Source: Thermoanaerobaculia bacterium (GTDB lineage: Bacteria; Acidobacteriota; Thermoanaerobaculia; UBA5066). Taken from it: a stretch of 64,000 bases of DNA. A program made the translations under genes and the position numbers. The notes under the pieces are model-generated. The model did not search any database, was not told the origin of the DNA, and saw only the letters and a list, made by a program, of their open reading frames with translations. The stretch lies in the NCBI GenBank assembly GCA_022071945.1, contig JAJVIN010000001.1:434001-498000 (forward strand). The letters are read 5' to 3'. Shown piece after piece: positions 47,701 through 56,677 of the stretch (position 1 is the stretch's first letter; each line of letters begins with the position of its first letter).

Positions 47701-47952
47701 GAGCCAGTCGAGGTCCTGATCAAAGACGGACTCGCCCGCGCCGACGAAATCCTGAAGACCAGACCCTCCTCGGACGCGCGTTTCGAGCGGGCCGCCTTCC
47801 TCGTCTTGCGCTCGCGGGAAAACGGGGAGATCGCCGGCCCTGATGGAGTAGCCGCACGGCGAAAGGCGCTCGCGCAACTCGAAACAGAGCTGGCGAAGCA
47901 TCCCGCGGCCAGATTGGAGTACTCCCCGTTCCTCACCTGGGCCAGGCGCTGA
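44737..47952 (+). CDS. Ser/Thr protein kinase with membrane span and TPR-like tail
   Basis: A 1071-residue Hanks-type kinase. Motifs: glycine loop LLGSGGMGHVF, VALKLL lysine, IHRDVKPANIL catalytic loop, DFGLA metal loop and GTPQYMSPEQARG. A membrane span (AVGSLALVLLLAVVSAWTW, about residues 291-310) is followed by some 760 extracytoplasmic residues of TPR-like helical repeats (for example LEIDPTFAPAYGNIGNVLLR). This architecture is common in Acidobacteria and Planctomycetes. The ATG at 44737 is a cautious start; a GTG at 44611 in the same frame could add 42 residues. The PP2C phosphatase at 3047-3895 is a possible opponent. Targets unknown. Confidence 0.93.
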   Translation: MKPGSVFGRYRVRELLGSGGMGHVFLAWDETLARNVALKLLRETDPQAVERLLVEARAQARLRHENVCQIYEAGTQDGLPFVAMQFVDGQPLDRVAHRLTVEEKVKLGVKVAEALHAAHREGVIHRDVKPANILVEKQPDGSLRPYLVDFGLAREGAGTNLTVTGFVVGTPQYMSPEQARGDKSVDRRTDIFGLGVTLFELLTGRAPFEGATGMDVMMKIVSTDAPPVRRLASSLPADLATIVDKCLMRDPGARYDSAKALAEDLESFLAGDPISARPLTLLQHAVRFRRRHRSAVAVGSLALVLLLAVVSAWTWSAMASRRRIAIARTFAQEAERIETALRMAYLLPLHDTTRAKAETRNRMERVAEAMRELGRDGRGPGAFALGRGHLALRDFEKARSLLEDAWKAGYQEPEVAHALGEVSGRLYERARENARRIENKEARETRLLAVERDLRDPALEWLRKGRSGPTSAALYTQAFLASVAGDIARAEASARKAFQADPGHFEAIRLTGEMALLDAVDLQRRGETARASERFAQASETLEKAIDTARSDPASYEAAARLRLEEAVAAYQGGRSPEASIEKGLAACTAARTADPESPWAPEIEAWLLFWLADYKSSRGSDPRPTLDEARKRADEAIRLLPPHPEIWSVRGQLGWVAAKWHVTHSEDPRDGIEASIADFKRALEIDPTFAPAYGNIGNVLLRRAEWERDRGIDSRPTLARAVDSYTQGIARSPKVASLRLNLSAAYFRQAYAERSAGGDPRPHFENAIRAAVGAQELNPAHYIGPFSEGNGTSGLAEEAIQRGEDPTALVEKTVAAYDRSIALKKDFANAYANKTMALNVAAVWRLAAGQDVSRALEEAQQPALRAVELKPDLAESYTAVAESRSLLAFQLSRDGKPTGTAWNWAWEILEKGSAVSPRNAELERARARCSLRALEDGFRTRRPDAALLFRARSALEKATSLSPDDVEAKILAIRLARVEAQLRLSRQEPVEVLIKDGLARADEILKTRPSSDARFERAAFLVLRSRENGEIAGPDGVAARRKALAQLETELAKHPAARLEYSPFLTWARR

Positions 47953-48111
47953 GGGCTCCCCCGCTCGTGCATCTCGTGAGGACCGCGGCCGCATCGCGAG
48001 GGGGCCGAGGGCCCGGCACTCGAGCAGAGCCGTCGAGGAGGACGGGAGTCGTGATGGTGCCTCGAGACGGCAGACGGGGTCGGGTATCGTGTCCGACGCC
48101 AAGGAGACATC

Positions 48112-48582
48112 ATGACGGTCAAGCGTTTGGACAACGTCGGCATCGTGGTGGAAGACATCGATGCCGCCATTCAGTTCTTCACCGAACTCGGTCTCGAGCT
48201 CGAGGGTCGCGCCCCAATTGAAGGCAGGTGGGCCGATGGCGTCACTGGGCTCTGCGACATGCGCGTCGAGATCGCCATGATGCGCACACCGGACGGTCAC
48301 GGACGGCTCGAACTGTCCCGTTTCCTCGCGCCGCCGGTGGCCGCCGACCACCGCGAGGCTCCCGTGAACGCCCTCGGTTACCTGCGCGTCATGTTCGCCG
48401 TGGAGGACATCGACGACACGCTCGAGAGGCTCGGACGGCGCGGCGCGAAGCTCGTTGGCAAAGTGGTTCAGTATGAGAACTCGTATCGGCTCTGCTACAT
48501 CCGGGGTCCCGAGGGCATTCTGATCGGACTTGCCCAGCAGCTCGGGCAGCAGGCCTCCCGGGAGAATCCCCTCAAGCGGTAA
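48112..48582 (+). CDS. VOC-superfamily (glyoxalase-like) protein
   Basis: A 156-residue vicinal-oxygen-chelate protein with two beta-alpha-beta-beta-beta halves: LDNVGIVVEDIDAAIQFFTE in the first and LGYLRVMFAVEDIDDTLERL in the second, ending YIRGPEGILIGLAQQLG. VOC proteins bind metals and catalyse isomerisation, dioxygenation or thiol transfer, or bind drugs. AAGGAG lies eight bases before the ATG. It follows the kinase gene by 160 bp on the same strand. The substrate cannot be told. Confidence 0.93.
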   Translation: MTVKRLDNVGIVVEDIDAAIQFFTELGLELEGRAPIEGRWADGVTGLCDMRVEIAMMRTPDGHGRLELSRFLAPPVAADHREAPVNALGYLRVMFAVEDIDDTLERLGRRGAKLVGKVVQYENSYRLCYIRGPEGILIGLAQQLGQQASRENPLKR

Positions 48583-48726
48583 AACTCCTCCGCAGAGCCC
48601 CGCTCAGGCCCGCGGCGTGAGGAGCAGGCAGGATCCGTCCCCCGCGGCAGACGAGGGCCTCACTGCGTCTCGTTCGTCTCGTCCCTCGATCTCCCGGACC
48701 GGCCGTTCTGCTATCTTGCGTCCCCC

Positions 48727-50637
48727 ATGATCGCCATCTCCGACCTCTCCAAGTCATTCGGCGCCCGGACCCTCTTCAGCGGCGTCTCCATCCAGTTCAA
48801 TCCAGGGAATCGCTACGGGCTCGTGGGCGCGAATGGGTCGGGAAAATCGACGCTCCTGAAGATCCTCTCGGGCGAAGAGTCCCCGTCGGGTGGACAGGTC
48901 TCCATTCCGAAGAGACTGAGGTTGGGAGTTCTCGAGCAGGACCATTTCCAGTACGAATCGTTCCCCATCATCGAGGTCGCCATGATGGGCAATTCCGAGG
49001 TCTGGCAGGCCATGACCGAGAAGGAGCGCCTGCTGCACGCCGAGCCCTTCGATGGCGAGCGCTATGCGGAGCTCGAGGATGTCATCCTCCGAAATGACGG
49101 GTACTCTCTCGAGGCGCGCGCGGCCGAGGTCCTCGAGGGACTGGGGATCCCGACAGCCGTTCACCGCGACACGCTTTCGACCCTGTCGGGCGGCTTCAAG
49201 CTCCGCGTGCTCCTCGCCCAGGTTCTTGCCTCCGGGCCGGGGGCTCTTCTCCTCGACGAGCCGACCAACCACCTCGACATCGTCTCGATCCGCTGGCTCG
49301 AGAAGTTCCTCGAGGCGTACAAGGGCCTCGCCATCGTCATCTCCCACGACCACCGGTTTCTCGACAACGTCTGCACCCACATCGCCGACGTCGACTACGC
49401 GACGGTCATGGTCTACCCGGGAAACTACTCCGCGTTCGAGTCCGCCAAGGCGGACGAGCGCGAGAGAAAAGAGTCGGAGATCGAGAAGCGCGAGGAGCAG
49501 ATCGCGAGCCATCAGGCGTTCGTGGACCGCTTCCGCGCGAAGGCAACGAAGGCTCGGCAGGCCCAGAGCCGGATCAAGCTCATCGAGAAGATCGTCATCG
49601 AGAAGCTCCCGCCGAGCTCGCGCCGGTACCCCCGGTTCCGGTTCCGGCAGCAGCGCCCGAGCGGACGCCGCGTTCTCGAGCTTTCAGGAATCGGGAAGTC
49701 CTACGGCGACAACGAGGTCCTGAGGAACGTCTCGCTGACGGTGGAGCGCGGCGATCGTCTCGCGATCATCGGACCGAACGGGATCGGGAAGTCGACACTG
49801 CTGAAGATCGCGGTGGGGGAACTGAAACCCGATTCAGGCCGCGTGATCTGGGGCTACGAAGCCAGTCCCGGTTACTTCTCGCAGGACTTCGGCGAGCTGC
49901 AAAGTGGTGGGAAGCAGTCCATCGAGGCGTGGCTCTGGGAGGCGGCTCCCGGCGAGACCATCGGATTCATCCGCGGCCAGCTCGGAAACGTCCTCTTCAC
50001 GGGAGACGACGCGGAAAAGCCGGTGCGGAGCCTCTCGGGAGGAGAATGCGCGCGCCTCGTCTTCGCGCGGCTCAGCGTCCTGGCGCCCAATGTCCTCGTT
50101 CTCGACGAGCCGACCAATCACCTCGACATCGAGGCGATCGACGCCCTGGTCACGGCGCTCAGGGCCTACGAAGGCACGCTGATCTTCGTGTCGCACGATC
50201 GCTGGTTCGTCTCCCAGCTCGCCAATCGCATCCTCGAGATCTCGCCCAAGGGACTCAACGATTTCCGCGGGACCTACGAGGAGTACATCAGCCGCCTCGG
50301 GGACGACCACCTCGACGCCGACGCCGTGCTTCAGAAGCTCAGGAGAGCGAAGAAGACCCTGGATGCGAGGAAGGAACCGGAGCCCAGCCGCCAACACAGA
50401 GCGCGATCGCTCAGAAGGAGGAGCGAGGAGCTGACCAAGGAGATCGGGGATCTCGAGGCCCGCGTTCACGCGATCAGCGAGCGCTTCCTCGATCCGGCGC
50501 TGTCGGGCAAGAAGGCCCAGGCGGAGGTTCGAAAGCTGGAGGACGAGCAGAAGAAACTCCAGGCCAGGATCGGCGATCTCATGACCGAGTGGGAGAAGGT
50601 CGAGGAAGAACTCGAGACCTTCGCGGTCAGCGCCTGA
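48727..50637 (+). CDS. ABC-F family ATPase
   Basis: A 636-residue soluble protein with two ABC ATPase domains and no membrane segment. Domain 1 has GANGSGKST, LSGGF and LLLDEPTNHLD; domain 2 has GPNGIGKST, LSGGE and LVLDEPTNHLD. The linker between them is a long charged helix pair (ERKESEIEKREEQIASHQ), and about 100 C-terminal residues form a coiled coil. These are features of ABC-F proteins, which bind ribosomes and affect translation or antibiotic tolerance. The subgroup (Uup, EttA, YbiT or resistance type) cannot be decided. The ATG at 48727 directly begins the first beta strand; no ribosome site is obvious. Confidence 0.93.
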   Translation: MIAISDLSKSFGARTLFSGVSIQFNPGNRYGLVGANGSGKSTLLKILSGEESPSGGQVSIPKRLRLGVLEQDHFQYESFPIIEVAMMGNSEVWQAMTEKERLLHAEPFDGERYAELEDVILRNDGYSLEARAAEVLEGLGIPTAVHRDTLSTLSGGFKLRVLLAQVLASGPGALLLDEPTNHLDIVSIRWLEKFLEAYKGLAIVISHDHRFLDNVCTHIADVDYATVMVYPGNYSAFESAKADERERKESEIEKREEQIASHQAFVDRFRAKATKARQAQSRIKLIEKIVIEKLPPSSRRYPRFRFRQQRPSGRRVLELSGIGKSYGDNEVLRNVSLTVERGDRLAIIGPNGIGKSTLLKIAVGELKPDSGRVIWGYEASPGYFSQDFGELQSGGKQSIEAWLWEAAPGETIGFIRGQLGNVLFTGDDAEKPVRSLSGGECARLVFARLSVLAPNVLVLDEPTNHLDIEAIDALVTALRAYEGTLIFVSHDRWFVSQLANRILEISPKGLNDFRGTYEEYISRLGDDHLDADAVLQKLRRAKKTLDARKEPEPSRQHRARSLRRRSEELTKEIGDLEARVHAISERFLDPALSGKKAQAEVRKLEDEQKKLQARIGDLMTEWEKVEEELETFAVSA

Positions 50638-51167
50638 CGGCCCCGGTCTGCTCGGACCCGAACCTTGGTGGAAGGGTGCCCGCCTCGCTGACGGGGAGAG
50701 GAACCCCGCAGGCGGCGGTCGAATCTGCTTCGGCGGCTATCCCGGCACCGCGCCGCTGATGGACGATCCGTTGCGCTGCCGGCGCTCCCTGCTCGATTCG
50801 CTGAAAGGTGCCTCGCGCAGGATCGCTCGAGACCTTGAAGGGCCCAGTCCATTTGCGAGAATTCGCGGAATGCCGAGTCATCCAGAGCGTCCTGCCCTCG
50901 CCGTATCGGCGCCCGAGCACACGAACGACCACTCGAAGTGCTCCGGACAGGCCATGTCGCGGGTCCTGACTGGCTCCGACAGGGTTGGCTCCTCGAGACC
51001 GGCAGTGGTGGACCGTCACGATTTGGAGCAGTCCGGCGCGCCTCCTGCGGCCGGCGGACCTGCCGTCAGGCTGTCCTTGTCCTCAGGATTGCGCGAGTAC
51101 GGGAGCACCCCGGGAGAACCCCGGCGGGTCATGGTCCTTGTCGAAAGGCCAGACCGGTGAAAGCCAG
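50638..51167. other. 530-bp gap without a convincing gene
   Basis: Open frames exist on both strands (plus 50759-51160, minus 50627-51019) but their products are low-complexity and Arg/Ser/Pro-rich, without domains or ribosome sites. Probably the promoter region of the membrane-protein gene and, to the left, the ABC-F terminator region. Confidence 0.5.
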
Positions 51168-53336
51168 ATGACCCCAGGTGATGGGGCCGCTCTCGAGGGA
51201 AGGTCTCGGCTGCGACTCCGCCGGTCCACGATTCTCACCGCCGTCGCGGCCGCCGCGCTCTCGGCGCTCGAAGCCGCGGCGTACCTTCGAGGAGGCGCAT
51301 TCGCCGTCGTCGCGAGCCGGGTGTGGCTCGTCCACGGGGCCGTGGCCGTGGGGGTTCTTCTCGTCGAGTCCTTCAGGTCGTTTCGCGAGGACGGTCGCCG
51401 CCGGAACGTCCTGGCGTTGGCGGCCGTGGCGGCCCTGGCCTTCGTGTCGCTCCATGGCATCGGATCCGCCGAAAGATTCGCGATCAATCACGAGGCGACG
51501 CAGGAGGCCGGTCTGGGGATCCTGGGCTTTGCGGAGCCGGACTTCGGATACACCCGGGATGGCTTCATCAACTACCCGTTCCGGCAGTATCTCCTCGTCG
51601 CGCTCCCCTCGTTGCCACAGGGGCCCTCACTTCTGGCTCTCCGCCTCGGCTTCGCCCTGCCGTTGCTCCTCGGCGGGGTCGTTTTCCAGGCGGCTCTGCG
51701 CCGGCGGCTCCATTCCTCGGATCCTTCGGGCGCACTCGCGGCGCTCGGAACCTTCTTTCTCCTGTCGTCACCCTACCTCCTCAACTGGGCAAGAGCCTGG
51801 GAGCAGACGCTGCTTCCCATCTCCTTCGCCCTTCTCGCGCTCGGAGCGTTCCTCCTGTGCGAGGAGGGGGTCACCGCACCGCGCCTCACGTCGTTGATCT
51901 GGTCCGGCGCCCTTCTGGGCACGAGCTACACCCCTGCCCTTGCGGGCTGGGTCCTCATTCTGGTGCTCGTCGCCGCGAACGGGGCAGCCGCGATTCGGAA
52001 GGGAGAGCGCGAGGAGGGGTTCCTGTGGCTTTGTTCCTTCGTCCCGATCGCCGTCTTCGGCGGCCTGTCGTTTTTGACGCGGGGTGATGTCTTCAAGGGC
52101 CCATCTTCCTTCCTTCCGTGGAAAGGCCTTCTCGATGCCGCCCGTGTGGTCTTCCTGGGCGAGCCGAACCCGTTCTTCCATGCCGCTTCTGGACTCCTCG
52201 TCGCTGTCTGGCTCGTTCTGGTGGCGACGGGCCGCGCCGGCCTGAGGCACGTCCTTCTCGCCGGCTGGTGCGTGGCGGTGCTTGCCGGCGCGGTCCTCCT
52301 GAGGGGATATGCCGCTCCTGGCGCGCCTTTCGCCCTCCATCGAGCGATGGTCGCGCTTCCCGTCCTCGTCCTGGGCCCCATGACCGCGCTCGCTCCCATC
52401 CTCGGCGGACGGTTTCGGCCCTGGATGGCCTGGCCGGCCGCGCTGGTCATCGCGGCGACCGCTCCGTTCGCCTGGCGGCAAGTTCCGGAAGAAAGGCGGG
52501 GGCGAGCGATCGATGATGGAATCCTGTACATCGCCTCGTCCCTGCGTGAGCTTCGGCTGGATGCGAGGAATGTGTTCTCTGTCGTTCTGGCAACCTCCAG
52601 CCGGGACTACGACAACATCGCTGACTACCTTCGCTATTTCGCTCCCGGGGCCGAGGTGACGCGAGCCCTTCCGGTTCTCAGGTTCCCGCCCCCCGGCGAG
52701 GCTGTTCTCGCACTGCTCGACGAAGAGGTCCTCGCCCGGCAGCTCGAGGCGGAGGGGTGGGAAATGCGGGAAACATGGCTCCGCCCCGTCAACGGCCAGG
52801 CAGCACGGCTCGTCCTCGCCTGCCGGCGCATCACCGGATTCCAGACGACGGATCGAGGCGGAACATACCGGTCGGCGACGGAGGAATCCGTCGCGATGAC
52901 CGGGACGGAGATGCCCCTGACCGACCTTCGGCCGGTGGAAGCCGCGTGGGAGCTGGCCGTCCCGAGGTACGACCGCGGCTGGTCGGATCTCCCTCTCCGC
53001 GTCGGAGGCCGCGAGGTGGCTCGCGGGCTCGGTGTGCACGCGCCGTCAACGCTGACCGTTCGCGTCCCCGAGGGGGCCTCGTCCTTCGAGTCCTTTGTCG
53101 GACTCGACGATGACGCACTCGATTGCGCGCTGGCGCGTGTCGGCTTCGAGCTGCGCGACGAGAGGGGACGCCTTCTCGCCGCCGCCGGACCCCATGACCC
53201 GGCGAATCCGATGGGCAGGATCTCTGCGCCGCTCGCCGGGGTGCACCGGCTCACGCTCGTCACGACCGACGGGGGTGACGGTCCGGATTGCGACCACGCT
53301 GCCTGGGCCGAGCCGGTCTTCCTCCGCGACCGGTGA
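51168..53336 (+). CDS. GT-C-like polytopic membrane protein with C-terminal NPCBM domain
   Basis: A 722-residue protein. The N-terminal 420 residues contain about 11-12 membrane spans, with a first loop after [17 protein letters not shown] holding charged residues as in GT-C glycosyltransferases or dolichyl-phosphate-mannose-like transferases. The middle is a soluble region ([19 protein letters not shown]). The last 140 residues are an NPCBM domain ([55 protein letters not shown]). NPCBM is usually found in glycoside hydrolases and binds carbohydrate. A fusion to a membrane transferase fits cell-surface glycan work. The ATG at 51168 has only a weak ribosome site. Confidence 0.8.
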   Translation: MTPGDGAALEGRSRLRLRRSTILTAVAAAALSALEAAAYLRGGAFAVVASRVWLVHGAVAVGVLLVESFRSFREDGRRRNVLALAAVAALAFVSLHGIGSAERFAINHEATQEAGLGILGFAEPDFGYTRDGFINYPFRQYLLVALPSLPQGPSLLALRLGFALPLLLGGVVFQAALRRRLHSSDPSGALAALGTFFLLSSPYLLNWARAWEQTLLPISFALLALGAFLLCEEGVTAPRLTSLIWSGALLGTSYTPALAGWVLILVLVAANGAAAIRKGEREEGFLWLCSFVPIAVFGGLSFLTRGDVFKGPSSFLPWKGLLDAARVVFLGEPNPFFHAASGLLVAVWLVLVATGRAGLRHVLLAGWCVAVLAGAVLLRGYAAPGAPFALHRAMVALPVLVLGPMTALAPILGGRFRPWMAWPAALVIAATAPFAWRQVPEERRGRAIDDGILYIASSLRELRLDARNVFSVVLATSSRDYDNIADYLRYFAPGAEVTRALPVLRFPPPGEAVLALLDEEVLARQLEAEGWEMRETWLRPVNGQAARLVLACRRITGFQTTDRGGTYRSATEESVAMTGTEMPLTDLRPVEAAWELAVPRYDRGWSDLPLRVGGREVARGLGVHAPSTLTVRVPEGASSFESFVGLDDDALDCALARVGFELRDERGRLLAAAGPHDPANPMGRISAPLAGVHRLTLVTTDGGDGPDCDHAAWAEPVFLRDR

Positions 53337-53379
53337 GAGGAATCGGCCCCTGCGCTGCGCCCTCTGCCGGCCGCACCCT

Positions 53380-53521
53380 CATCGCCCAAGATGTCGATGC
53401 CGAGCTCTCTGAGGGCCGCAGCCGCGAGCGGGTTCATCTTTGACGGCCGTGAACCGGCGCTCTGGACGAGAACGGACTCGCCGGAGAAGGCACGCGCGAG
53501 GCCCTCGGCCATCTGGCGCGG
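53380..53521 (-). pseudogene. arsC (thioredoxin-type arsenate reductase) remnant
   Basis: About 46 codons read [15 protein letters not shown], then [17 protein letters not shown] and LRELGIDI, the internal part of the low-molecular-weight-phosphatase type ArsC (catalytic loop CxxNSCRSQMAEG). The catalytic cysteine loop before QMAEG and everything after ELGIDI are missing. The left end runs into unrelated sequence and overlaps nothing useful. It is fused at its 5' side to an acr3 remnant in another frame. Confidence 0.75.
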
Positions 53522-53618
53522 CAACCGAGTGCGGGACCCTCAGGACTTTCATCAGTCCATAGGCGAGACCCGAGTTGAAGTAAACCTGAACGACAAGCGC
53601 CTTCACGGCCAGTCTGAA
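53514..53618 (-). pseudogene. acr3 arsenite-efflux permease remnant
   Basis: About 35 codons read LAVKALVVQVYFNSGLAYGL then [12 protein letters not shown], which resembles a late membrane segment and the following loop of ACR3-type permeases (family consensus near AYG...LPHAIAAPAALIG). Both sides are missing. The break falls after GCCGCGCCA, where arsC sequence begins at CGCCAGATGG, so a deletion at short shared bases is likely. Family call is from a short fragment. Confidence 0.6.
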
Positions 53619-53727
53619 AGGGGATCACGGGGAAGCCCTCCCCTCTCCAGCGTCTTCCTGGCTCGCAGGGACGGGGCGTACCGGGGGAAGGACCGGCGCG
53701 AGCACGATCCCCCCCTCCCCATCACCG

Positions 53728-54588
53728 TCAGCCGCAGCAGCCCGGCTTGCAGCACGCCTCGGCCGGTCTAGCGGGCTTCACCGCCCGGACGAAGGCGCTC
53801 CGGAACTTCCCGTCCGCGTGCGGCGCGATGGCGTCCACGTCGATGCCGGCAGACGTGAGGAACTCCCGCGCATCGTCGACCGAGTAGGTCCGCGTCGTCT
53901 CGACCGTCACGTTCTCGAACCCCGCCGCCGCGAGCTTTCCGCGGTACGACTCCTCGGAGAGGGCTCCCGCCACGCATCCCACCCAGAGGAGGACGCTCTG
54001 GCGAATCGCGGCGGGCACGTCGTCGGCGACGACGACGTCGGACACCGCGAACCGTCCCCCGGGCTTCAACACGCGGAAGGCCTCGCGCAGGACGCGGTCC
54101 TTGTCCGCCGAGAGATTGATGACGCAGTTGGAGACGATCACGTCGACGTGGTTGTCGGGGAGCGGGATCTGCTCGATCTGGCCCTTCAGGAACTCGACAT
54201 TCGTTGCTCCTGCCTTCCGCTGGTTCTCCCGGGCCAGCGCCAGCATCTCGTCCGTCATGTCGAGCCCGTAGGCCTTCCCCTCGGGCCCCACCCGCTTCGC
54301 GGAGAGCAGGACGTCGATTCCTCCGCCGGATCCCAGATCGAGGACGACTTCCCCGGGCTGCAGTTTTGCGAGGGCGGTCGGATTGCCGCAGCCGAGCGAG
54401 GCCATCACGGCTTCTTCAGGCAGTGTGGCCGTCTCGGAGAGGCCGTAGAGGTTGGAGGTGATCGGGTCGCACGAGAGACCCGAGGCCGAGGGCGCCGAGC
54501 CGCAGCACGCCGCCTTGCCCGATGCCACCTGCTGGGCGGCGAGGCCGTACTTCTCGCGGACGATGTCGGTGATGGTCTGTTCGGACAT
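53728..54588 (-). CDS. arsM: Arsenite S-adenosylmethionine methyltransferase
   Basis: A 286-residue class I methyltransferase that methylates As(III). Motif I is [16 protein letters not shown], followed by [15 protein letters not shown] and [20 protein letters not shown]. Cysteines important for arsenic binding are present: a CC pair near residue 29, one in SNCVIN and one in WVGCVAG; the C-terminus also has [14 protein letters not shown] six bases before the ATG at 54588 sets the start. It follows arsR by 52 bp and is transcribed with it; downstream are only fragments of acr3 and arsC. The reading frame is intact, so methylation may still work without efflux. Confidence 0.95.
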   Translation of the reverse strand: MSEQTITDIVREKYGLAAQQVASGKAACCGSAPSASGLSCDPITSNLYGLSETATLPEEAVMASLGCGNPTALAKLQPGEVVLDLGSGGGIDVLLSAKRVGPEGKAYGLDMTDEMLALARENQRKAGATNVEFLKGQIEQIPLPDNHVDVIVSNCVINLSADKDRVLREAFRVLKPGGRFAVSDVVVADDVPAAIRQSVLLWVGCVAGALSEESYRGKLAAAGFENVTVETTRTYSVDDAREFLTSAGIDVDAIAPHADGKFRSAFVRAVKPARPAEACCKPGCCG

Positions 54589-54640
54589 GAGGGTCCTCCC
54601 GAGTTCTATCAAGAACCCTTGATATGTTAGTCGTGACGAA

Positions 54641-54994
54641 TCACGTCTTGCAGCAAGCCTGAGCCTCCGTGGCGTCCTCAGCCTTGCGGAAGGACGCGAG
54701 GAAGGCCTCGATGGCCAGGAACGTTTCGGTGTTGAGTGAATAGTGGACCCAGCGGCCGTCCTTGCGGTCGCGGACGAGGCCGGCGTCCTTGAGGGTCTTC
54801 AAGTGGAACGATAGGCGCGACTGCCCGGCTCCGAGAACGTCGACCAGGTCGCAGACGCACTGGTCTCCGTTACGCAGCCGGTCGAGGATGGCGAGGCGCG
54901 TCGCGTCCGACAGTGCGTGGCAGATCCGGGCGACCAGGACCGGATCGACCTTCAATCGGATGCGGATTTGCGGTGCCACCTTCGTCATACGCAT
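54641..54994 (-). CDS. arsR: ArsR-family arsenic-responsive repressor
   Basis: A 117-residue winged-helix repressor. The metalloid-binding CVCDLVDVLG motif lies at the recognition-helix start, followed by QSRLSFHLKTLKDAGLV and the wing RDRKDGRWVHYSL; a CC pair ends the protein. On binding As(III) such repressors leave their operator. The start is uncertain: ATG codons at 54994 and 54988 lie immediately after a -10 box, so the message may be leaderless; a frame start at 55030 would place the promoter inside the gene and is rejected. Confidence 0.93.
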   Translation of the reverse strand: MRMTKVAPQIRIRLKVDPVLVARICHALSDATRLAILDRLRNGDQCVCDLVDVLGAGQSRLSFHLKTLKDAGLVRDRKDGRWVHYSLNTETFLAIEAFLASFRKAEDATEAQACCKT

Positions 54995-55023
54995 CAATAT
55001 ATCAAGATATTTCGATTTGTCAA
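54993..55023 (-). promoter_or_regulatory. arsR promoter and probable ArsR operator
   Basis: On the minus strand TTGACA (55018-55023) and TATATT (54996-55001) are 16 bp apart. An imperfect inverted repeat, ATCGAAATAT with ATATATTGAT (8 of 10 pairs), covers 54993-55016 and overlaps the -10 box, as ArsR operators do. This short AT-rich island is unlike the surrounding GC-rich DNA. Confidence 0.8.
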
Positions 55024-55029
55024 GGCTCA

Positions 55030-56231
55030 TCGGACGGCTCGCCCGAAACCTACCCCCACATGGCGGCGGGCTGGGCGGTCGCGCTCGCCGCGCCGTTCAC
55101 CTGGACAAAGCAGGTCGCCTCGAGCTTCGGCGGCACCCGAAACGGCCTCGTCGTCCACTGGCCGAAGGGGATCAAGGCGAAGGGCGAACTCCGCACCCAG
55201 TTCCACCACGTCATCGATGTTGCCCCCACGGTTCTCGAGGCGGCGAAGCTCCCCGAGCCGAAGATCGTGATCGGCACCCCGCAGATCCCGATGGAAGGGG
55301 TCAGCACGACCTACTCGTTCGACGACGGGAAGGCGAAGGACCGGCACGTCGCGCAGTACTTCGAGGTGAGCGGGAACGGGCCGTCTACCATGACGGATGG
55401 CTCGCCGGGACGATTCACCGGGCGCCCTGGGAGCCGAAGCCGCGCCGTCCGCTCGCCGAGGACGTCTGGGACCTCTACGACGTTCGCTCCGACTTCAGCC
55501 TGACGAACGACCTCGCCGCGAAGAACCCCGCCAAGCTGAAGGAACTCCAGGCGCTCTTCCTGAAGGAGGCCGAGAAGCACCACGTCCTGCCGATCGACGA
55601 CCGGATGTTCGAGCGCGCGGTCACGGCGATGGTGGGCCGGCCGGACCTGACGGGTGACCGCACCTCGCTCACGCTCGCCGAGGGGATGACGGGGATGATG
55701 GAGAACGTCTTCCTCAACGTGAAAAACAAGTCGAAGACGATCACCGCCGAACTCGAGGTCCCCGCGGGCGACGGTAACGGCGCGATCCTCGTTCAAGGCG
55801 GGCGCTTCGGGGGCTGGTCGCTCTACGTGAAGGACGGGCGGCCCGGCTACGACTACAACTTCCTCGGTTTGAAGAGGTACCCCGTGGCGGCGACCGGCCC
55901 GCTCCCCGCCGGAAAGGTGACCCTCCTCTTCGACTTCGCCTACGACGGCGGGGGCATGGGCAAGGGCGGCACTGGCACGCTCTTCGTAAACGGGAAGCAG
56001 GTCGCCCAGGGGAGGATCGAGCAGACGCAGGGGATGATCTTCTCCGCCGACGAGACCGCGGACGTCGGGATCGACCTCGGAACGCCCGTGGTCGAGGCGA
56101 TCGGGTCCGAGAAACGCTCGAAGTTCACGGGACGGATCCCGAAGGTGACGGTCGAGGTGCGCGAAGGCAGCGCGAAGGCCGACGCGGCCGTCCGCGATGC
56201 GCAGAAGGAGGTCGCGCGGCAGACCGAGTAG
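55030..56231 (+). pseudogene. Arylsulfatase, 5'-truncated and frameshifted
   Basis: Only the C-terminal part of a sulfatase remains, starting right after the arsR promoter. First frame: AAPFTWTKQVASSFGGTRNG and VVHWPKGIKAKGELRTQFHH, then DVAPTVLEAAKLPEPKIV. At about 55375 the frame shifts by one base and continues VYHDGWLAGTIHRAPWEPKP, then DVWDLYDVRSDFSLTNDLA and a concanavalin-like C-terminal part ending AVRDAQKEVARQTE. Adding one base near 55375 restores the frame. The N-terminal active-site half (C-x-P-x-R) is absent from this window, so the fragment is non-functional. Confidence 0.88.
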
Positions 56232-56266
56232 GAGGGACGGGCCGAGGGAGACCCCGGGAGGAGAGT

Positions 56267-56551
56267 TTCGACAGGGGCTGGCTCCACCCGGTCGCCGGGG
56301 CCCAGCTCTTCCTGCCGCTCTCGCGATCGCTCGAGATCCAGTTGCGGGGCGTCGCCGGCCGGTTCGGCGCCGGCTGCGACTTCACGCGGCAGTCGCTCGC
56401 GCGTCTGAACTGGCAAGCCTCGAAGGCCCTCCAGCCCGGCGTCGGATACCGCGCCCTCGACCAGGCCTAGGCCTCGGGCAACGGGAACGCGGCCTTCGCG
56501 TGGGACGGACTCCAGCAGGGGCCGCTCGCCGCGGTCGGCGTCGAATACGCG
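56267..56551 (+). pseudogene. Outer-membrane beta-barrel protein remnant with internal TAG
   Basis: The frame reads FDRGWLHPVAGAQLFLPLSR, then EIQLRGVAGRFGAGCDFTRQ and GVGYRALDQA, stops at TAG (56468-56470) and continues in the same frame with AFAWDGLQQGPLAAVGVEYA. These are typical last strands of a small outer-membrane barrel. The N-terminal part is missing. It lies just after the sulfatase remnant. Confidence 0.6.
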
Positions 56552-56677
56552 CACGTCCAGGGTGGTCCGCGGTACGCCGCGCGCGTCGTCGTGAACGTGC
56601 CGGCCCAGGAGATCAGCGCGAAGGTCGAGACGATAAGCGACTCGAAGCAGAAGGGCCCGCAGGGAGAGGCCGCGACA

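Noticed and set aside
50759-51160. Plus-strand open frame between ABC-F and membrane-protein genes
   Set aside because: Low-complexity product without ribosome site; a minus-strand frame of equal length covers the same DNA.
54762-55030. Plus-strand frame joined to the sulfatase remnant
   Set aside because: This part is antisense to arsR; sulfatase similarity starts only after 55030.
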